A stretch of 8,152 nucleotides of DNA from Treponema sp. (GCA_017390125.1 JAFPCT010000161.1:1-8152), one strand, 5' to 3'; shown: positions 1 to 6,912, counted from the stretch's first letter. Numbers and translations are program-made. The notes: a model not told the origin generated them from the sequence alone.

Positions 1-132
1 GGCGACAATGGTGCCATGATAGCCGGCGTTGCATATCACTTTTTAAAGCGAGGTGACCGTTCGGGCTGGAATACAACTGCCTGCGCACGCATTCCTCAGT
101 TCAAGCGCGGACTTAAAAATTTTGACAGGTAG
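1..132 (+). CDS. tsaD: tRNA N6-adenosine threonylcarbamoyltransferase TsaD, C-terminal 43 residues (5' end outside window)
   Basis: Frame 1 is open from the first base to a TAG at 130-132. It begins GDNGAMIAGVAYHFLKRGDR and ends with an ARIPQFKRGL segment. The DNGAMIA motif followed by a short helix and an 'ARPRWPL'-like tail is the usual C-terminus of TsaD/Gcp, and the lengths from motif to stop agree. TsaD is the ASKHA-fold catalytic subunit that moves the threonylcarbamoyl group from TC-AMP to A37 of ANN-decoding tRNAs, in the cytoplasm with TsaB and TsaE. Only the C-terminus is present, so the metal-binding histidines and nucleotide site cannot be checked. The stop lies inside the ribosome binding site of the next gene, 10 nt before its ATG, which points to co-transcription with tyrA. 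The family call comes from recalled motifs, not a search. Confidence 0.85.
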   Translation, partial: GDNGAMIAGVAYHFLKRGDRSGWNTTACARIPQFKRGLKNFDR

Positions 133-135
133 AGG
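131..135 (+). promoter_or_regulatory. Ribosome binding site of tyrA, overlapping the tsaD stop
   Basis: AGAGG lies 7 nt upstream of the ATG at 143. It fixes the tyrA start there rather than at the in-frame GTG at 53, which lies inside tsaD and has no better signal. Two of its bases belong to the tsaD TAG, so ribosomes terminating on tsaD finish on this site, which would favour translational coupling. Confidence 0.8.
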
Positions 136-142
136 TGTAAAA

Positions 143-1036
143 ATGAAGGCTCTTAAGGATCTGACATACGGAATCGTGGGATTGGGCATTATGGGCGGCT
201 CTTTTGCAAAAGCTATACGCCGCAATGTTCTCAGCAGGAACGGTTCCGCTGGAAAAATCTATGCGTGCAACCGAAGCACTGCCTGCCTTTCTATGGCAAA
301 AGAAGAGGGTGTCGTTGACCGTACTTTTACTTCTGACAAAGTTTCGGAAATGCTTCCGGAATGTGACGTAGTTTTTGTATGCCTTTATCCTCATGCCACC
401 CTCGATTTTATGAAAGAGCACAGGAATGAGTTTAAATCAGGTGCTGTCGTAACTGACATAAGCGGGGTAAAAGGAATTTTTGAAAAGGAACTTCCTGCAA
501 TCCTTCGTCCGGACGTTGATTTTGTAATCGGTCATCCTATGGCCGGCGGTGAGAAGGAAGGTTATGCCGCATCCCGTGCAGAATTCTTTGAAAACCATAA
601 CTATATTTTGTGCACTCAGTCTTTCAATAAGGAAGAGAATCTTGTCATGATGCGGAATCTTGTGACGGAAATGGGATTTACCCGCATAACGGAAACCACC
701 TGTGACATTCACGACTGGAAAATCGGTTTTACAAGCCAGTTGTGCCACGTTATTGCAAGCGCTCTTGTCGAGTCTGCCGAAGATCCAGAAATTACAGCTT
801 TCGGCGGCGGAAGTTTTGAAGACCTTACGAGAATAGCCCTCATCAATGCTCCTTTGTGGACAGAGCTTTTTATTTCCAATAAGGAAAAACTCGTTTCTCA
901 TATTGAAAAATTTGAAAGCAGGATCAATGAGTTCAAAAATGCCATTCAGACAGAAGACAGCGAAAAATTAAAGGCTCTTCTTGAGGATACCCGCGAAAAA
1001 CGGATGAACATGGGCTCTGTACGGGTTAAGGTTTAG
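143..1036 (+). CDS. tyrA: Prephenate dehydrogenase (TyrA), monofunctional
   Basis: The protein is 297 aa from the ATG at 143. TyrA oxidatively decarboxylates prephenate to 4-hydroxyphenylpyruvate with NAD(P)+, the committed step to tyrosine, in the cytoplasm. An N-terminal Rossmann fold carries GLGIMG at residues 13-18. The family motif GHPMAG (130-135) supplies the catalytic His131. The C-terminal helical dimerisation domain has HDWKIGFTSQLCH (190-202) and GGGSFEDLTRIA (221-232), with Arg230 at the substrate-arginine position. There is no fused chorismate mutase and no ACT domain, and the length is normal for the short form. One oddity is that the usual S-H-L-P-H motif reads S-Q-L-C-H (198-202), so the first His is Gln and only the second is kept. 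The start was chosen because the Rossmann strand begins at residue 8 and an AGAGG site lies 7 nt upstream. It follows tsaD by 10 nt. Function is inferred from motifs; confidence in the family is high. Confidence 0.92.
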   Translation: MKALKDLTYGIVGLGIMGGSFAKAIRRNVLSRNGSAGKIYACNRSTACLSMAKEEGVVDRTFTSDKVSEMLPECDVVFVCLYPHATLDFMKEHRNEFKSGAVVTDISGVKGIFEKELPAILRPDVDFVIGHPMAGGEKEGYAASRAEFFENHNYILCTQSFNKEENLVMMRNLVTEMGFTRITETTCDIHDWKIGFTSQLCHVIASALVESAEDPEITAFGGGSFEDLTRIALINAPLWTELFISNKEKLVSHIEKFESRINEFKNAIQTEDSEKLKALLEDTREKRMNMGSVRVKV

Positions 1037-1061
1037 GCTTTCATTTCCTATAAGATTTCCA

Positions 1062-1090
1062 TTGAAAAACACAGGAAATAACACTAAAAT
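1062..1090 (+). promoter_or_regulatory. Sigma70-type promoter for apt, predicting a leaderless transcript
   Basis: TTGAAA (1062-1067) and TAAAAT (1085-1090) are separated by exactly 17 bp, each one base from consensus. A start 6-7 nt past the -10 box falls at about 1096-1097, three or four bases before the apt ATG at 1100. The region between has no Shine-Dalgarno sequence. This separates apt and the genes after it from tsaD-tyrA as a transcription unit. It is seen in sequence only; the start site is inferred. Confidence 0.7.
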
Positions 1091-1099
1091 AAAACCATT

Positions 1100-1630
1100 A
1101 TGAATGCAGAATTATTGGATAAAGCGATTCGACGTGTTCCTGATTTTCCAAAACCAGGAATCCTTTTTTACGATATAACTAGCATTTTTGTTCAGCCGGA
1201 TGCCTTCAAGTATTGCATTGATCAGATGGTTGAGCTTTACAAAGATAAAAAAATTGATGCTGTTGCCGCCGTTGAATCACGCGGTTTCCTCTTTGCTGCT
1301 CCCTTTGCAGAGCGACTTGGTCTGCCTCTTCTTCTTATCCGCAAAAAAGGAAAGCTTCCTGGGGAAGTGTATTCCTGCAGTTATGCCCTTGAATATGGAA
1401 CTGCAGAAATCGAGGCTCATAAATCTGACATTCAAAGCGGAAAAAATTATCTCGTCGTAGATGACCTTATTGCAACCGGCGGAACTCTTACTGCAAGCCG
1501 CAATATCCTTGAGCAGGGCGGTGCAAAAGTGTCTGACTTCTTCGGTGTTATAGGTCTCCCTGATTTGAACTATGAAAAAATACTTGCTCCCGCAAGAACT
1601 ACAACCTTAATAAATTACAGAGGAAAATAA
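1100..1630 (+). CDS. apt: Adenine phosphoribosyltransferase
   Basis: This 176-aa protein has the usual length for bacterial Apt. It converts adenine and PRPP to AMP and pyrophosphate in purine salvage, in the cytoplasm. The N-terminus has the Apt-type PDFPKPGILFYDIT segment (14-27). ESRGFLF (59-65) and the flexible loop RKKGKLPGE (81-89) follow, then YALEYGTAEIEAH (95-107), all typical of Apt rather than Hpt. The PRPP-binding signature VVDDLIATGGT spans 119-129. It has its own promoter 10 bp upstream and no ribosome binding site, so it may be translated from a leaderless mRNA. Its stop lies one base before asnA, and the asnA ribosome binding site sits inside the last codons of apt. No catalytic residue appears to be missing. 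Confidence 0.95.
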   Translation: MNAELLDKAIRRVPDFPKPGILFYDITSIFVQPDAFKYCIDQMVELYKDKKIDAVAAVESRGFLFAAPFAERLGLPLLLIRKKGKLPGEVYSCSYALEYGTAEIEAHKSDIQSGKNYLVVDDLIATGGTLTASRNILEQGGAKVSDFFGVIGLPDLNYEKILAPARTTTLINYRGK

Positions 1631-1631
1631 A

Positions 1632-2663
1632 ATGTCTGACAAGACTCTAAATTACAAGCCTATTCTTAATGTAAAGGAAACGGAGCATGCAATTGTTGCC
1701 ATTAAGGATTTTTTTCAGCTTGAGCTTTCAACTGAACTGAACCTTACCCGTGTTACAGCTCCTCTTTTTGTTCCTGCAGGAACAGGTATAAATGATGATT
1801 TGAACGGCGTTGAGAAGCCTGTTTCTTTCAATGTGAAAGGCATGGGCGGTCAGAAAATGGAAATCGTTCAGTCCCTTGCAAAATGGAAGAGACTCAAGGT
1901 TACTGAGCTCGGTATGAAACCTGGATTCGGAATCTATACTGATATGAATGCCATCCGTCCGGATGAAGAGCTTGATGCCGTTCATTCGCTTTACGTTGAC
2001 CAGTGGGACTGGTGTATGGCAATCGACGAAAAAGACAGGACAATTTTCTATCTCTTTGACATCGTAAAAAAAATATACCGTACATTGAAGAGAACTGAAT
2101 TCTTCCTCTATGACCGTTATTCTGTTCTTGAGCCGGTTCTTCCGGAAGAAATTAAACTCATCTATTCAGATGATCTTCTTCGTGAATATCCTGGAATGAC
2201 TCCGAAAGAACGTGAGAATGCGGCTGCTAAAAAATACGGTGCGGTTTTCATCGCCGGAATCGGTGGAAAATTGCCTGACGGTTCCATTCATGACGGCCGT
2301 GCTCCGGACTATGATGACTGGATCAGTGATGCCGGTGACGGACATGTAGGTTTGAACGGTGACATCATTGTATGGAATGAGACTCTTGGAAGAGCATTTG
2401 AGCTTTCTTCAATGGGTATCCGTGTAAGTCCGGAAAGCCTTCGCCGCCAGCTTAAGGAACGCGGTTGTGAGGAGCGGGCAAAACTTCCGTTCCAGTCAAA
2501 GCTTTTGAACGGAGAGCTTGCATTCACTCTCGGCGGCGGTATCGGACAGTCCCGTCTTTGCATGTTCCTGCTCCGCAAAGCCCATATCTGTGAAGTTCAG
2601 GTAAGTGAATGGCCGGAAAGCGAGCTTGCGGCTTGTGCAAAAGCTGGTATTCCGGTTCTTTAA
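1632..2663 (+). CDS. asnA: Aspartate--ammonia ligase (asparagine synthetase A)
   Basis: The 343-aa protein matches the AsnA family, whose E. coli member is about 330 aa. It makes asparagine from aspartate, ammonia and ATP through an aspartyl-AMP intermediate, in the cytoplasm. The fold is that of class II aminoacyl-tRNA synthetases. Visible landmarks are VTAPLFVPAGTGINDDLNG (41-59), HSLYVDQWDW (118-127), RAPDYDDW (223-230), the acidic segment FELSSMGIRV (256-265), and the class II motif 3-like GGGIGQSR (301-308) with its ATP-binding arginine. An AGAGG at 1619-1623, within the end of apt, lies 8 nt before the ATG, and the two genes are 1 nt apart. The unnamed gene at 2667 starts 3 nt after its stop. 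It uses free ammonia, unlike glutamine-dependent AsnB. Nothing appears truncated. Confidence 0.96.
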   Translation: MSDKTLNYKPILNVKETEHAIVAIKDFFQLELSTELNLTRVTAPLFVPAGTGINDDLNGVEKPVSFNVKGMGGQKMEIVQSLAKWKRLKVTELGMKPGFGIYTDMNAIRPDEELDAVHSLYVDQWDWCMAIDEKDRTIFYLFDIVKKIYRTLKRTEFFLYDRYSVLEPVLPEEIKLIYSDDLLREYPGMTPKERENAAAKKYGAVFIAGIGGKLPDGSIHDGRAPDYDDWISDAGDGHVGLNGDIIVWNETLGRAFELSSMGIRVSPESLRRQLKERGCEERAKLPFQSKLLNGELAFTLGGGIGQSRLCMFLLRKAHICEVQVSEWPESELAACAKAGIPVL

Positions 2664-2666
2664 TTC

Positions 2667-3680
2667 ATGGAAAAAATCTATTCATATAAAACTGGTGAAC
2701 TGGAGTCTTCTCTTGCAGACTGCGTAAAAAGCGGCGTCACGGAGCTTTCCGTACATGATGCTTCTATTGCCGATGACAAGGGAAAACTCCTTCGCTTTTT
2801 AAAGACAGTTTCCCGGGATGCGCCGGAGCTGTTTGTTTCCATTTCTGTCAATCCAAAAAATCTTGATGCAGACGTCTGTCGTGCCTGCATGAACATAAAC
2901 TGTTCCATTGAGATGGCTTTTGACCCGTCTGTCTCTGAGGCTAAAAAAAATCATGGTGGCTCTGAAATTCTTCATTTTGACAAGAAGTTTTATTCCCGCC
3001 GTTGTGCTTCATTGAACAATTCCGGGCTTGTGTTTGGCATTCAGCTTTCTTTTGCCAGCAAAGCAGGAGATTCGCTCAAGGCTTTTTGTGACCGGCTTAA
3101 TTTTACCGTGGAGCAGTATCCGAATCATATTGATTTTCCACAGACAGAAACTTCTGATTCTTCGCTTACTGCAAAAGTCAGCGGAACTTTCAGCGCGGAG
3201 GACATCCGCTATGCCCGGAACCTTGCTTTTGCTTGCCGTACTTTTTATTCTGCTGGACGTGCAGTACCATGGTTCAATTCTATTTTAAGGGCGCTCAAAA
3301 TGCCTGCGTCAAAGTTTTTCTCTGATTTTTCGGAATGGCAGCGCGTAAACAATTGTGATTTTAAAAGCGGTTTTGTTCCGGAAGATGCACCTCATGAAGA
3401 AATCGAGAAGATGCAGCTCAGTTTCCTTTCGATAAAGTTTGAGGAAAAGAATCTTTCGTCTCTTTTTGCCGTAGTTCGTGATATTGTACGCCTGAACGGT
3501 GCCTTCAGCCGCGTTGTCAGCGACGGCAATGAGCTTTCTATAGAAACCGAATACAATCCTGACGATCTCCTCAGTCCTGAAAGCATGGACATTGTTTCCT
3601 TCCATAACGATGTATGTATGGAGCATTGTTCCGTTCAGCTTTTCCTTACGGATGAAGGCCCTGACTACAGGATTGTGTAA
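2667..3680 (+). CDS. Unnamed protein resembling the barrel and C-terminus of B12-binding-type radical SAM proteins, without the Fe-S cysteine motif
   Basis: I cannot name this 337-aa protein. Residues 26-160 follow the order of elements I recall from the radical SAM barrel of B12-binding-domain proteins: ELSVHDASIADDKGKLLRFL (26-45), FVSISVNPKNLD (56-67), CSIEMAFD (79-86), FDKKFYSRRCASLNNSGLVF (104-123), then GIQLSF...GDSLKAF (124-140) and YPNHIDF (151-157). Residues 206-224 (ILRALKMPASKFFSDFSEW) resemble the tail of the same proteins. The B12-binding domain and the CX3CX2C loop that holds the 4Fe-4S cluster are absent. Cysteines occur at 19, 71, 74, 79, 113, 141, 190, 230, 317 and 321, with no such spacing. 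No signal peptide or membrane segment is visible. It starts 3 nt after asnA without a ribosome binding site, so coupling to asnA is likely, and it overlaps the rlu gene by 1 nt. I infer a non-catalytic relative. The CDS is sure, the family is tentative and the function unknown. Confidence 0.85.
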   Translation: MEKIYSYKTGELESSLADCVKSGVTELSVHDASIADDKGKLLRFLKTVSRDAPELFVSISVNPKNLDADVCRACMNINCSIEMAFDPSVSEAKKNHGGSEILHFDKKFYSRRCASLNNSGLVFGIQLSFASKAGDSLKAFCDRLNFTVEQYPNHIDFPQTETSDSSLTAKVSGTFSAEDIRYARNLAFACRTFYSAGRAVPWFNSILRALKMPASKFFSDFSEWQRVNNCDFKSGFVPEDAPHEEIEKMQLSFLSIKFEEKNLSSLFAVVRDIVRLNGAFSRVVSDGNELSIETEYNPDDLLSPESMDIVSFHNDVCMEHCSVQLFLTDEGPDYRIV

Positions 3681-4633
3681 TGTTTTTTCAGTTTCATGTT
3701 TCCGAAAAAATCCGTCTTGATGAGCTTTTAAGGCAGGAACTTCCTGAAAAACTTGAAGAAGGACAGTCTGCCAGCAATTCAAAAATCCGCAGGCTCGTTA
3801 TAGCTGGGGCCGTAACCGTAAACGGCAGGGAATGCCGCCGCCCGGCCTTTGAGCTCAGGGGAAAATCCCTTGTTTCAGTTCAGTTTGACGAGGAAAAATT
3901 CTTTTACGAAAAGCAGCCTGACGACATTCATTTTGAGCTTACGGAAAAAGACGTTCTTTTTGAAGATGATTCCATAATCTGCGTAAACAAGCCTGCCCTT
4001 TTTCCCACGGAAGAAACTATCGTTGGGGGCAAAAAGAGGGACAACCTTCATGATGCGGTAGTCCGCTACCTGTGGAAGAAGAACCCTGAGCTGCGGAATC
4101 CCCCTTACGCCGGCATAATGCATCGCCTTGACCGGGAAACCAGCGGCGTAATCCTTTTTACAAAGCAGCGTGCCGTGAACAAGGCTGTTCAGGCAATGTT
4201 TGAAAGCCACGATTTTACCAAGATTTATCTTGCCCTTGTTTCCCCTGTAAATGCAGGAAAGAAAAGGTCCCTGAAACCGGGAGATTCCTTTACCGTCGAA
4301 AAATTCATGAACCGCATTTCGCCTAAAAGCCAGGCTGCAAAATGGGGTGAAGTTCCGGAAAGCCGGGGCGGACTTTATTCAAAGACTGATTTTATGGTTC
4401 TTGACGAGCGGGATTTCAATAGAAAGAAATGTCTTCTTGTTCAGGCGGATCTTTTTACGGGAAGGACACACCAGATAAGGGTTCATTTGAGCGGTGAAGG
4501 TTTTCCTATAGCCGGGGATGAACTTTACGGCGGAATTCCTGCAGGGCGGGTTATGCTCCACGCCCTGCGCCTTGAATTCAAGCACCCGGTTACAGGAAAA
4601 ATGCTTTCAGTAACTGCGGAATGCCGCTTCTGA
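3680..4633 (+). CDS. RluA/RluD-family rRNA (or tRNA) pseudouridine synthase with S4 domain
   Basis: The 317-aa protein isomerises specific uridines in structured RNA to pseudouridine, in the cytoplasm. Residues 10-70 form an S4-like RNA-binding domain (IRLDELL at 11-17, KIRRLVIAGAVTVNG at 35-49). The catalytic domain begins near residue 90 with VLFEDDSIICVNKPA (92-106). The signature HRLDRETSG at 148-156 contains the catalytic Asp151. RTHQIRVHLS (262-271) and GDELYGG (279-285) are the remaining family motifs, and MLHALRLEFKHPVTG (292-306) closes the fold. Its ATG overlaps the stop of the preceding gene (TAATG), with ACAGGA 7 nt upstream. The target site (RluA, RluC or RluD type) cannot be decided from sequence alone, so I give no symbol. 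The stop is one base from the stop of the opposing GH31 gene. Confidence 0.93.
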   Translation: MFFQFHVSEKIRLDELLRQELPEKLEEGQSASNSKIRRLVIAGAVTVNGRECRRPAFELRGKSLVSVQFDEEKFFYEKQPDDIHFELTEKDVLFEDDSIICVNKPALFPTEETIVGGKKRDNLHDAVVRYLWKKNPELRNPPYAGIMHRLDRETSGVILFTKQRAVNKAVQAMFESHDFTKIYLALVSPVNAGKKRSLKPGDSFTVEKFMNRISPKSQAAKWGEVPESRGGLYSKTDFMVLDERDFNRKKCLLVQADLFTGRTHQIRVHLSGEGFPIAGDELYGGIPAGRVMLHALRLEFKHPVTGKMLSVTAECRF

Positions 4634-4634
4634 T

Positions 4635-6815
4635 CTACAGGTCGATTCCTGCCTTAAGTCCTTCCAGGGTTACCGTTCGGGCCCTGCTTATGTCTGTATT
4701 TCCAGGAACAAGAATTTTGAATTCTTTTGCAAGGAATTCTTCTGAGCCTGCAGTTTCTGCAGAAAGACGGTTTCCTTCCAGTGTGATTACTGTTTCCGAA
4801 TATGCGCCTTTTTTGTAGGCTTCCGTCGTCCCGTCATCCTTGTAAAGGGTAAAGCTCTGTTTCAAGCCTTTTTCCGGGTAAACCATAAGGATGTCGTTGC
4901 TGCCTTCCTTCATCGGGATGATTGATCCGGCCTTTACGAAAACTGGAACCGTGTCGAGCTTTACGTTCATCTTGTATTCCATGTCGTTCTGAGCCGTGAT
5001 TTTTTCATTTGTAAAGAAGTTGTACCATGTTCCTTTCGGGAGCCATACAGTGTGTTCCGTTGAGGCAGAAAGTTCCTGCATTACAGGAGAAACAAGCAGG
5101 GCGTCGCCGAACATGTATTCCCTGTCCAGGAAGTTTGCAGGCGTTTTTTCAGATTCGTAGTACATTCCTCGCATCATAGGAATGCCCTTCATTGTCTGTC
5201 GGGCCGTTGAATAGATGTACGGAAGAAGGCGGAAACGTGTTTTGATTGCAGAGGCAACCAGCTTTTCTGCCTTCTGTGAATAGGCGTAAGGTTCCCGGCT
5301 TCCTGTTCCGTGTGCGCGGTAAACCGGAGTGAATGCGCCGAACTGCTGCCATCGCACGTAAAGTTCCTCCGGGGATTCCGGCTGGACAAATCCGCCAACG
5401 TCGCTTCCCCAGTAAGGAAGGCCTGAAACGCCGGTGTTTACGCCGTATGCAATCTGATTTTTAAATGAAGGCCAGCTGACAGAAACGTCTCCCGACCAGA
5501 CCGAAACATTGAATTTGCCTGAGCCTGTTCCGGCCGAGCGGCTGAGTATGAAGAGCCTCTGGTCCGGTTTTGCTTCGTGAACGCCTTCGTAAAGGGCTTT
5601 GGTCCAGTAGAAGTTGTACCAGTTATGAAAATCCTGTTCATCGTATTTTCCGTATTTGATGTCCGGTTTTGCACCTTCCGGCTCTCCCAGGTCTGTCCAG
5701 AATCCGTCTATTCCCGAGTCCAGCATTGCAGAGTATTTTTTGCCCATGAAGGATTTTGCTTTTTTGCCCAGTGGATTGAAAACGCCTCCGATTTTGTCCT
5801 CAAGGCACCACCAGTCGCGCCAGAGGGCAACCTTTCCTTTCTTGTTTTTGCACAGAAGTCCCTGTGACTTGAGTTCGGCGTAGTTTTCGCATTCTGTCGT
5901 AAAGAACGGCTCTGTAATCGTAATAAGTTTTACGCCGTTTTGTTCCATATAATCATTCATTTCCTTGTAATCGGCGAAATCCGGGCTGGTCCAGGAGATG
6001 TCTCCCATACGCTTGAACCAGTACAGGTCCAGGACTACTGCAGAAAGAGGAATGTTGTGTTCCTTGAATTTGTCCACAAGCTCGATTACTTCTTTTGAGG
6101 ACTTGTAGCCGTACTTTGACTGAATGTATCCGTATGCCCATTCAGGAAGAATGCAGCTGGTTTCTGTTTCACTGTAGAATTTTGAAACTGCTTCCCTGAT
6201 GCTTTCGTTCTGGCGCACAAAACATTCAATGCGATGGTATTCCGTCCTGTAAAGCTGGGAATCTTCTTCGTTCTGGAAATAGATTTTGTCCCTGCCGTTT
6301 GCGTTGTAGTAAACGGAGGTGCTTTCGTTCGTAACGTAGAACGGAATAAAAATGTATGCATGGTCGCCGTATTTTGATTCGTTGTAGATTGTAAGGGACT
6401 GATTTGCCAGGTTTGCCTTGCGGCTTGCCTGTCCAAAGCCGTAGAATCCGGAGGCTGTCTTCCAGGTGCGTTTTTCCCGCAGAAGTTTTCCGTCGTCGCT
6501 GAATGCAGAGGTGTACAGTTCCTTTCCGTCAGAAATGAGGGTGTAGCCGTCTGCAAGGGGAAGCACTACATAATTTTCCCAGCTGTAGGAGCCGTCGGAA
6601 TTTTTCGTGAAATCGGAAGATGCCTTTTCTTTTTTCAGTTCAAATTCCTTTGCCGGTGAGCGGGAATTTTTTCCTATTGCTTCGAATCTTATTGAACCGT
6701 CGCTGCAAGGTTCAATAAACAAGGCTGTTCCGTTTTCAAAACTGATTTTTGAAAGGGAAAAAGCCTGAAGTGTAAATAAAAGCGCGGCAAGCGCAGTAAA
6801 AATGATTTTTTTCAT
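4635..6815 (-). CDS. Exported GH31 alpha-glucosidase / alpha-transglucosylase
   Basis: The 726-aa protein starts with a signal peptide: KK at 2-3, a hydrophobic run to about residue 16, and a likely cut after AFS at 20. No lipobox cysteine is seen, so it should be periplasmic or secreted. Residues 21 to about 220 form the N-terminal beta-sandwich. The GH31 barrel follows with VLDLYWF (261-267), the nucleophile Asp375 in FWTDLGEPE (372-380), the acid/base Asp443 in WSGDVSVSW (440-448), YWGSDVGGF (468-476) and PVYRAHG (497-503). A C-terminal beta domain begins near 590. The DLYWF and DLGEPE wording resembles Cellvibrio Agd31B-type 4-alpha-glucosyltransferases, so transfer as well as hydrolysis on alpha-glucans or malto-oligosaccharides is possible. 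At 431-437 the usual GSQRYG motif reads GSGKFN. It stands alone, divergent from grpE and convergent with rlu. Its promoter predicts a leaderless mRNA. The family is certain and the substrate is not. Confidence 0.95.
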   Translation of the reverse strand: MKKIIFTALAALLFTLQAFSLSKISFENGTALFIEPCSDGSIRFEAIGKNSRSPAKEFELKKEKASSDFTKNSDGSYSWENYVVLPLADGYTLISDGKELYTSAFSDDGKLLREKRTWKTASGFYGFGQASRKANLANQSLTIYNESKYGDHAYIFIPFYVTNESTSVYYNANGRDKIYFQNEEDSQLYRTEYHRIECFVRQNESIREAVSKFYSETETSCILPEWAYGYIQSKYGYKSSKEVIELVDKFKEHNIPLSAVVLDLYWFKRMGDISWTSPDFADYKEMNDYMEQNGVKLITITEPFFTTECENYAELKSQGLLCKNKKGKVALWRDWWCLEDKIGGVFNPLGKKAKSFMGKKYSAMLDSGIDGFWTDLGEPEGAKPDIKYGKYDEQDFHNWYNFYWTKALYEGVHEAKPDQRLFILSRSAGTGSGKFNVSVWSGDVSVSWPSFKNQIAYGVNTGVSGLPYWGSDVGGFVQPESPEELYVRWQQFGAFTPVYRAHGTGSREPYAYSQKAEKLVASAIKTRFRLLPYIYSTARQTMKGIPMMRGMYYESEKTPANFLDREYMFGDALLVSPVMQELSASTEHTVWLPKGTWYNFFTNEKITAQNDMEYKMNVKLDTVPVFVKAGSIIPMKEGSNDILMVYPEKGLKQSFTLYKDDGTTEAYKKGAYSETVITLEGNRLSAETAGSEEFLAKEFKILVPGNTDISRARTVTLEGLKAGIDL

Positions 6816-6821
6816 GGGAAC

Positions 6822-6827
6822 ATTATA
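6822..6827 (-). promoter_or_regulatory. -10 box (TATAAT) of the GH31 gene, predicting a leaderless transcript
   Basis: On the minus strand the sequence reads TATAAT-GTTCCC-ATG. A start 7 nt past the -10 box coincides with the A of the initiation codon at 6815. No convincing -35 box lies 16-18 bp upstream. Instead there is a long A-rich tract (minus-strand complement of about 6831-6859) that could act as an UP-like element. No Shine-Dalgarno sequence precedes the ATG, while the signal peptide argues strongly that this ATG is the true start. Confidence 0.6.
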
Positions 6828-6857
6828 TAGTATTTTTACTATTTTTTATTTTTTTTA

Positions 6858-6887
6858 TTGACGATTTATTCTCAAAATTAGTATTTT
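6858..6887 (+). promoter_or_regulatory. Candidate promoter of grpE
   Basis: TTGACG (6858-6863) and TATTTT (6882-6887) are 18 bp apart, pointing towards grpE. Initiation would fall at about 6894, giving a leader of some 26 nt that contains the ribosome binding site. A heat-shock CIRCE repeat (TTAGCACTC with its inverted partner) is not seen here. The -10 box is weak, so the assignment is tentative. Confidence 0.45.
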
Positions 6888-6905
6888 ATACGTAGAAATC
6901 AAAAG

Positions 6906-6912
6906 AAAAGGA
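6906..6912 (+). promoter_or_regulatory. Ribosome binding site of grpE
   Basis: AAAAGGA ends 7 nt before the ATG at 6920. An in-frame GTG directly before it (6917) is also possible but would shorten the spacing to 4 nt, so the ATG is preferred. Confidence 0.75.

Noticed and set aside
53..142. In-frame GTG start that would lengthen TyrA by 30 residues
   Set aside because: The stretch overlaps the C-terminus of tsaD, adds residues unlike any TyrA, and a good ribosome binding site serves the ATG at 143.
2877..2905. C-x2-C-x4-C cluster (residues 71, 74, 79) in the unnamed protein as an Fe-S site
   Set aside because: The spacing is not the radical SAM CX3CX2C, and it falls after the barrel strand where that loop would not lie, so I do not count it as a cluster motif.
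3309..3782. Antisense open frame of 157 codons across the unnamed gene and the rlu gene
   Set aside because: It runs opposite two well-supported genes joined by a TAATG overlap, has no recognisable protein features, and is best seen as a shadow.
4616..4627. GCGG-AATG-CCGC hairpin near the end of the rlu gene as a terminator
   Set aside because: Only four base pairs, no T-run on either strand, and it is within the coding sequence.
4748..4762. Double CTGCAG palindrome
   Set aside because: It lies inside the GH31 coding sequence and is explained by Ala/Glu/Thr codons; no regulatory context.
6086..6556. Second minus-strand frame of 156 codons inside the GH31 gene
   Set aside because: It lies wholly inside the GH31 reading frame and its translation is low-complexity Thr/Asn/Gln-rich text typical of a shifted frame.
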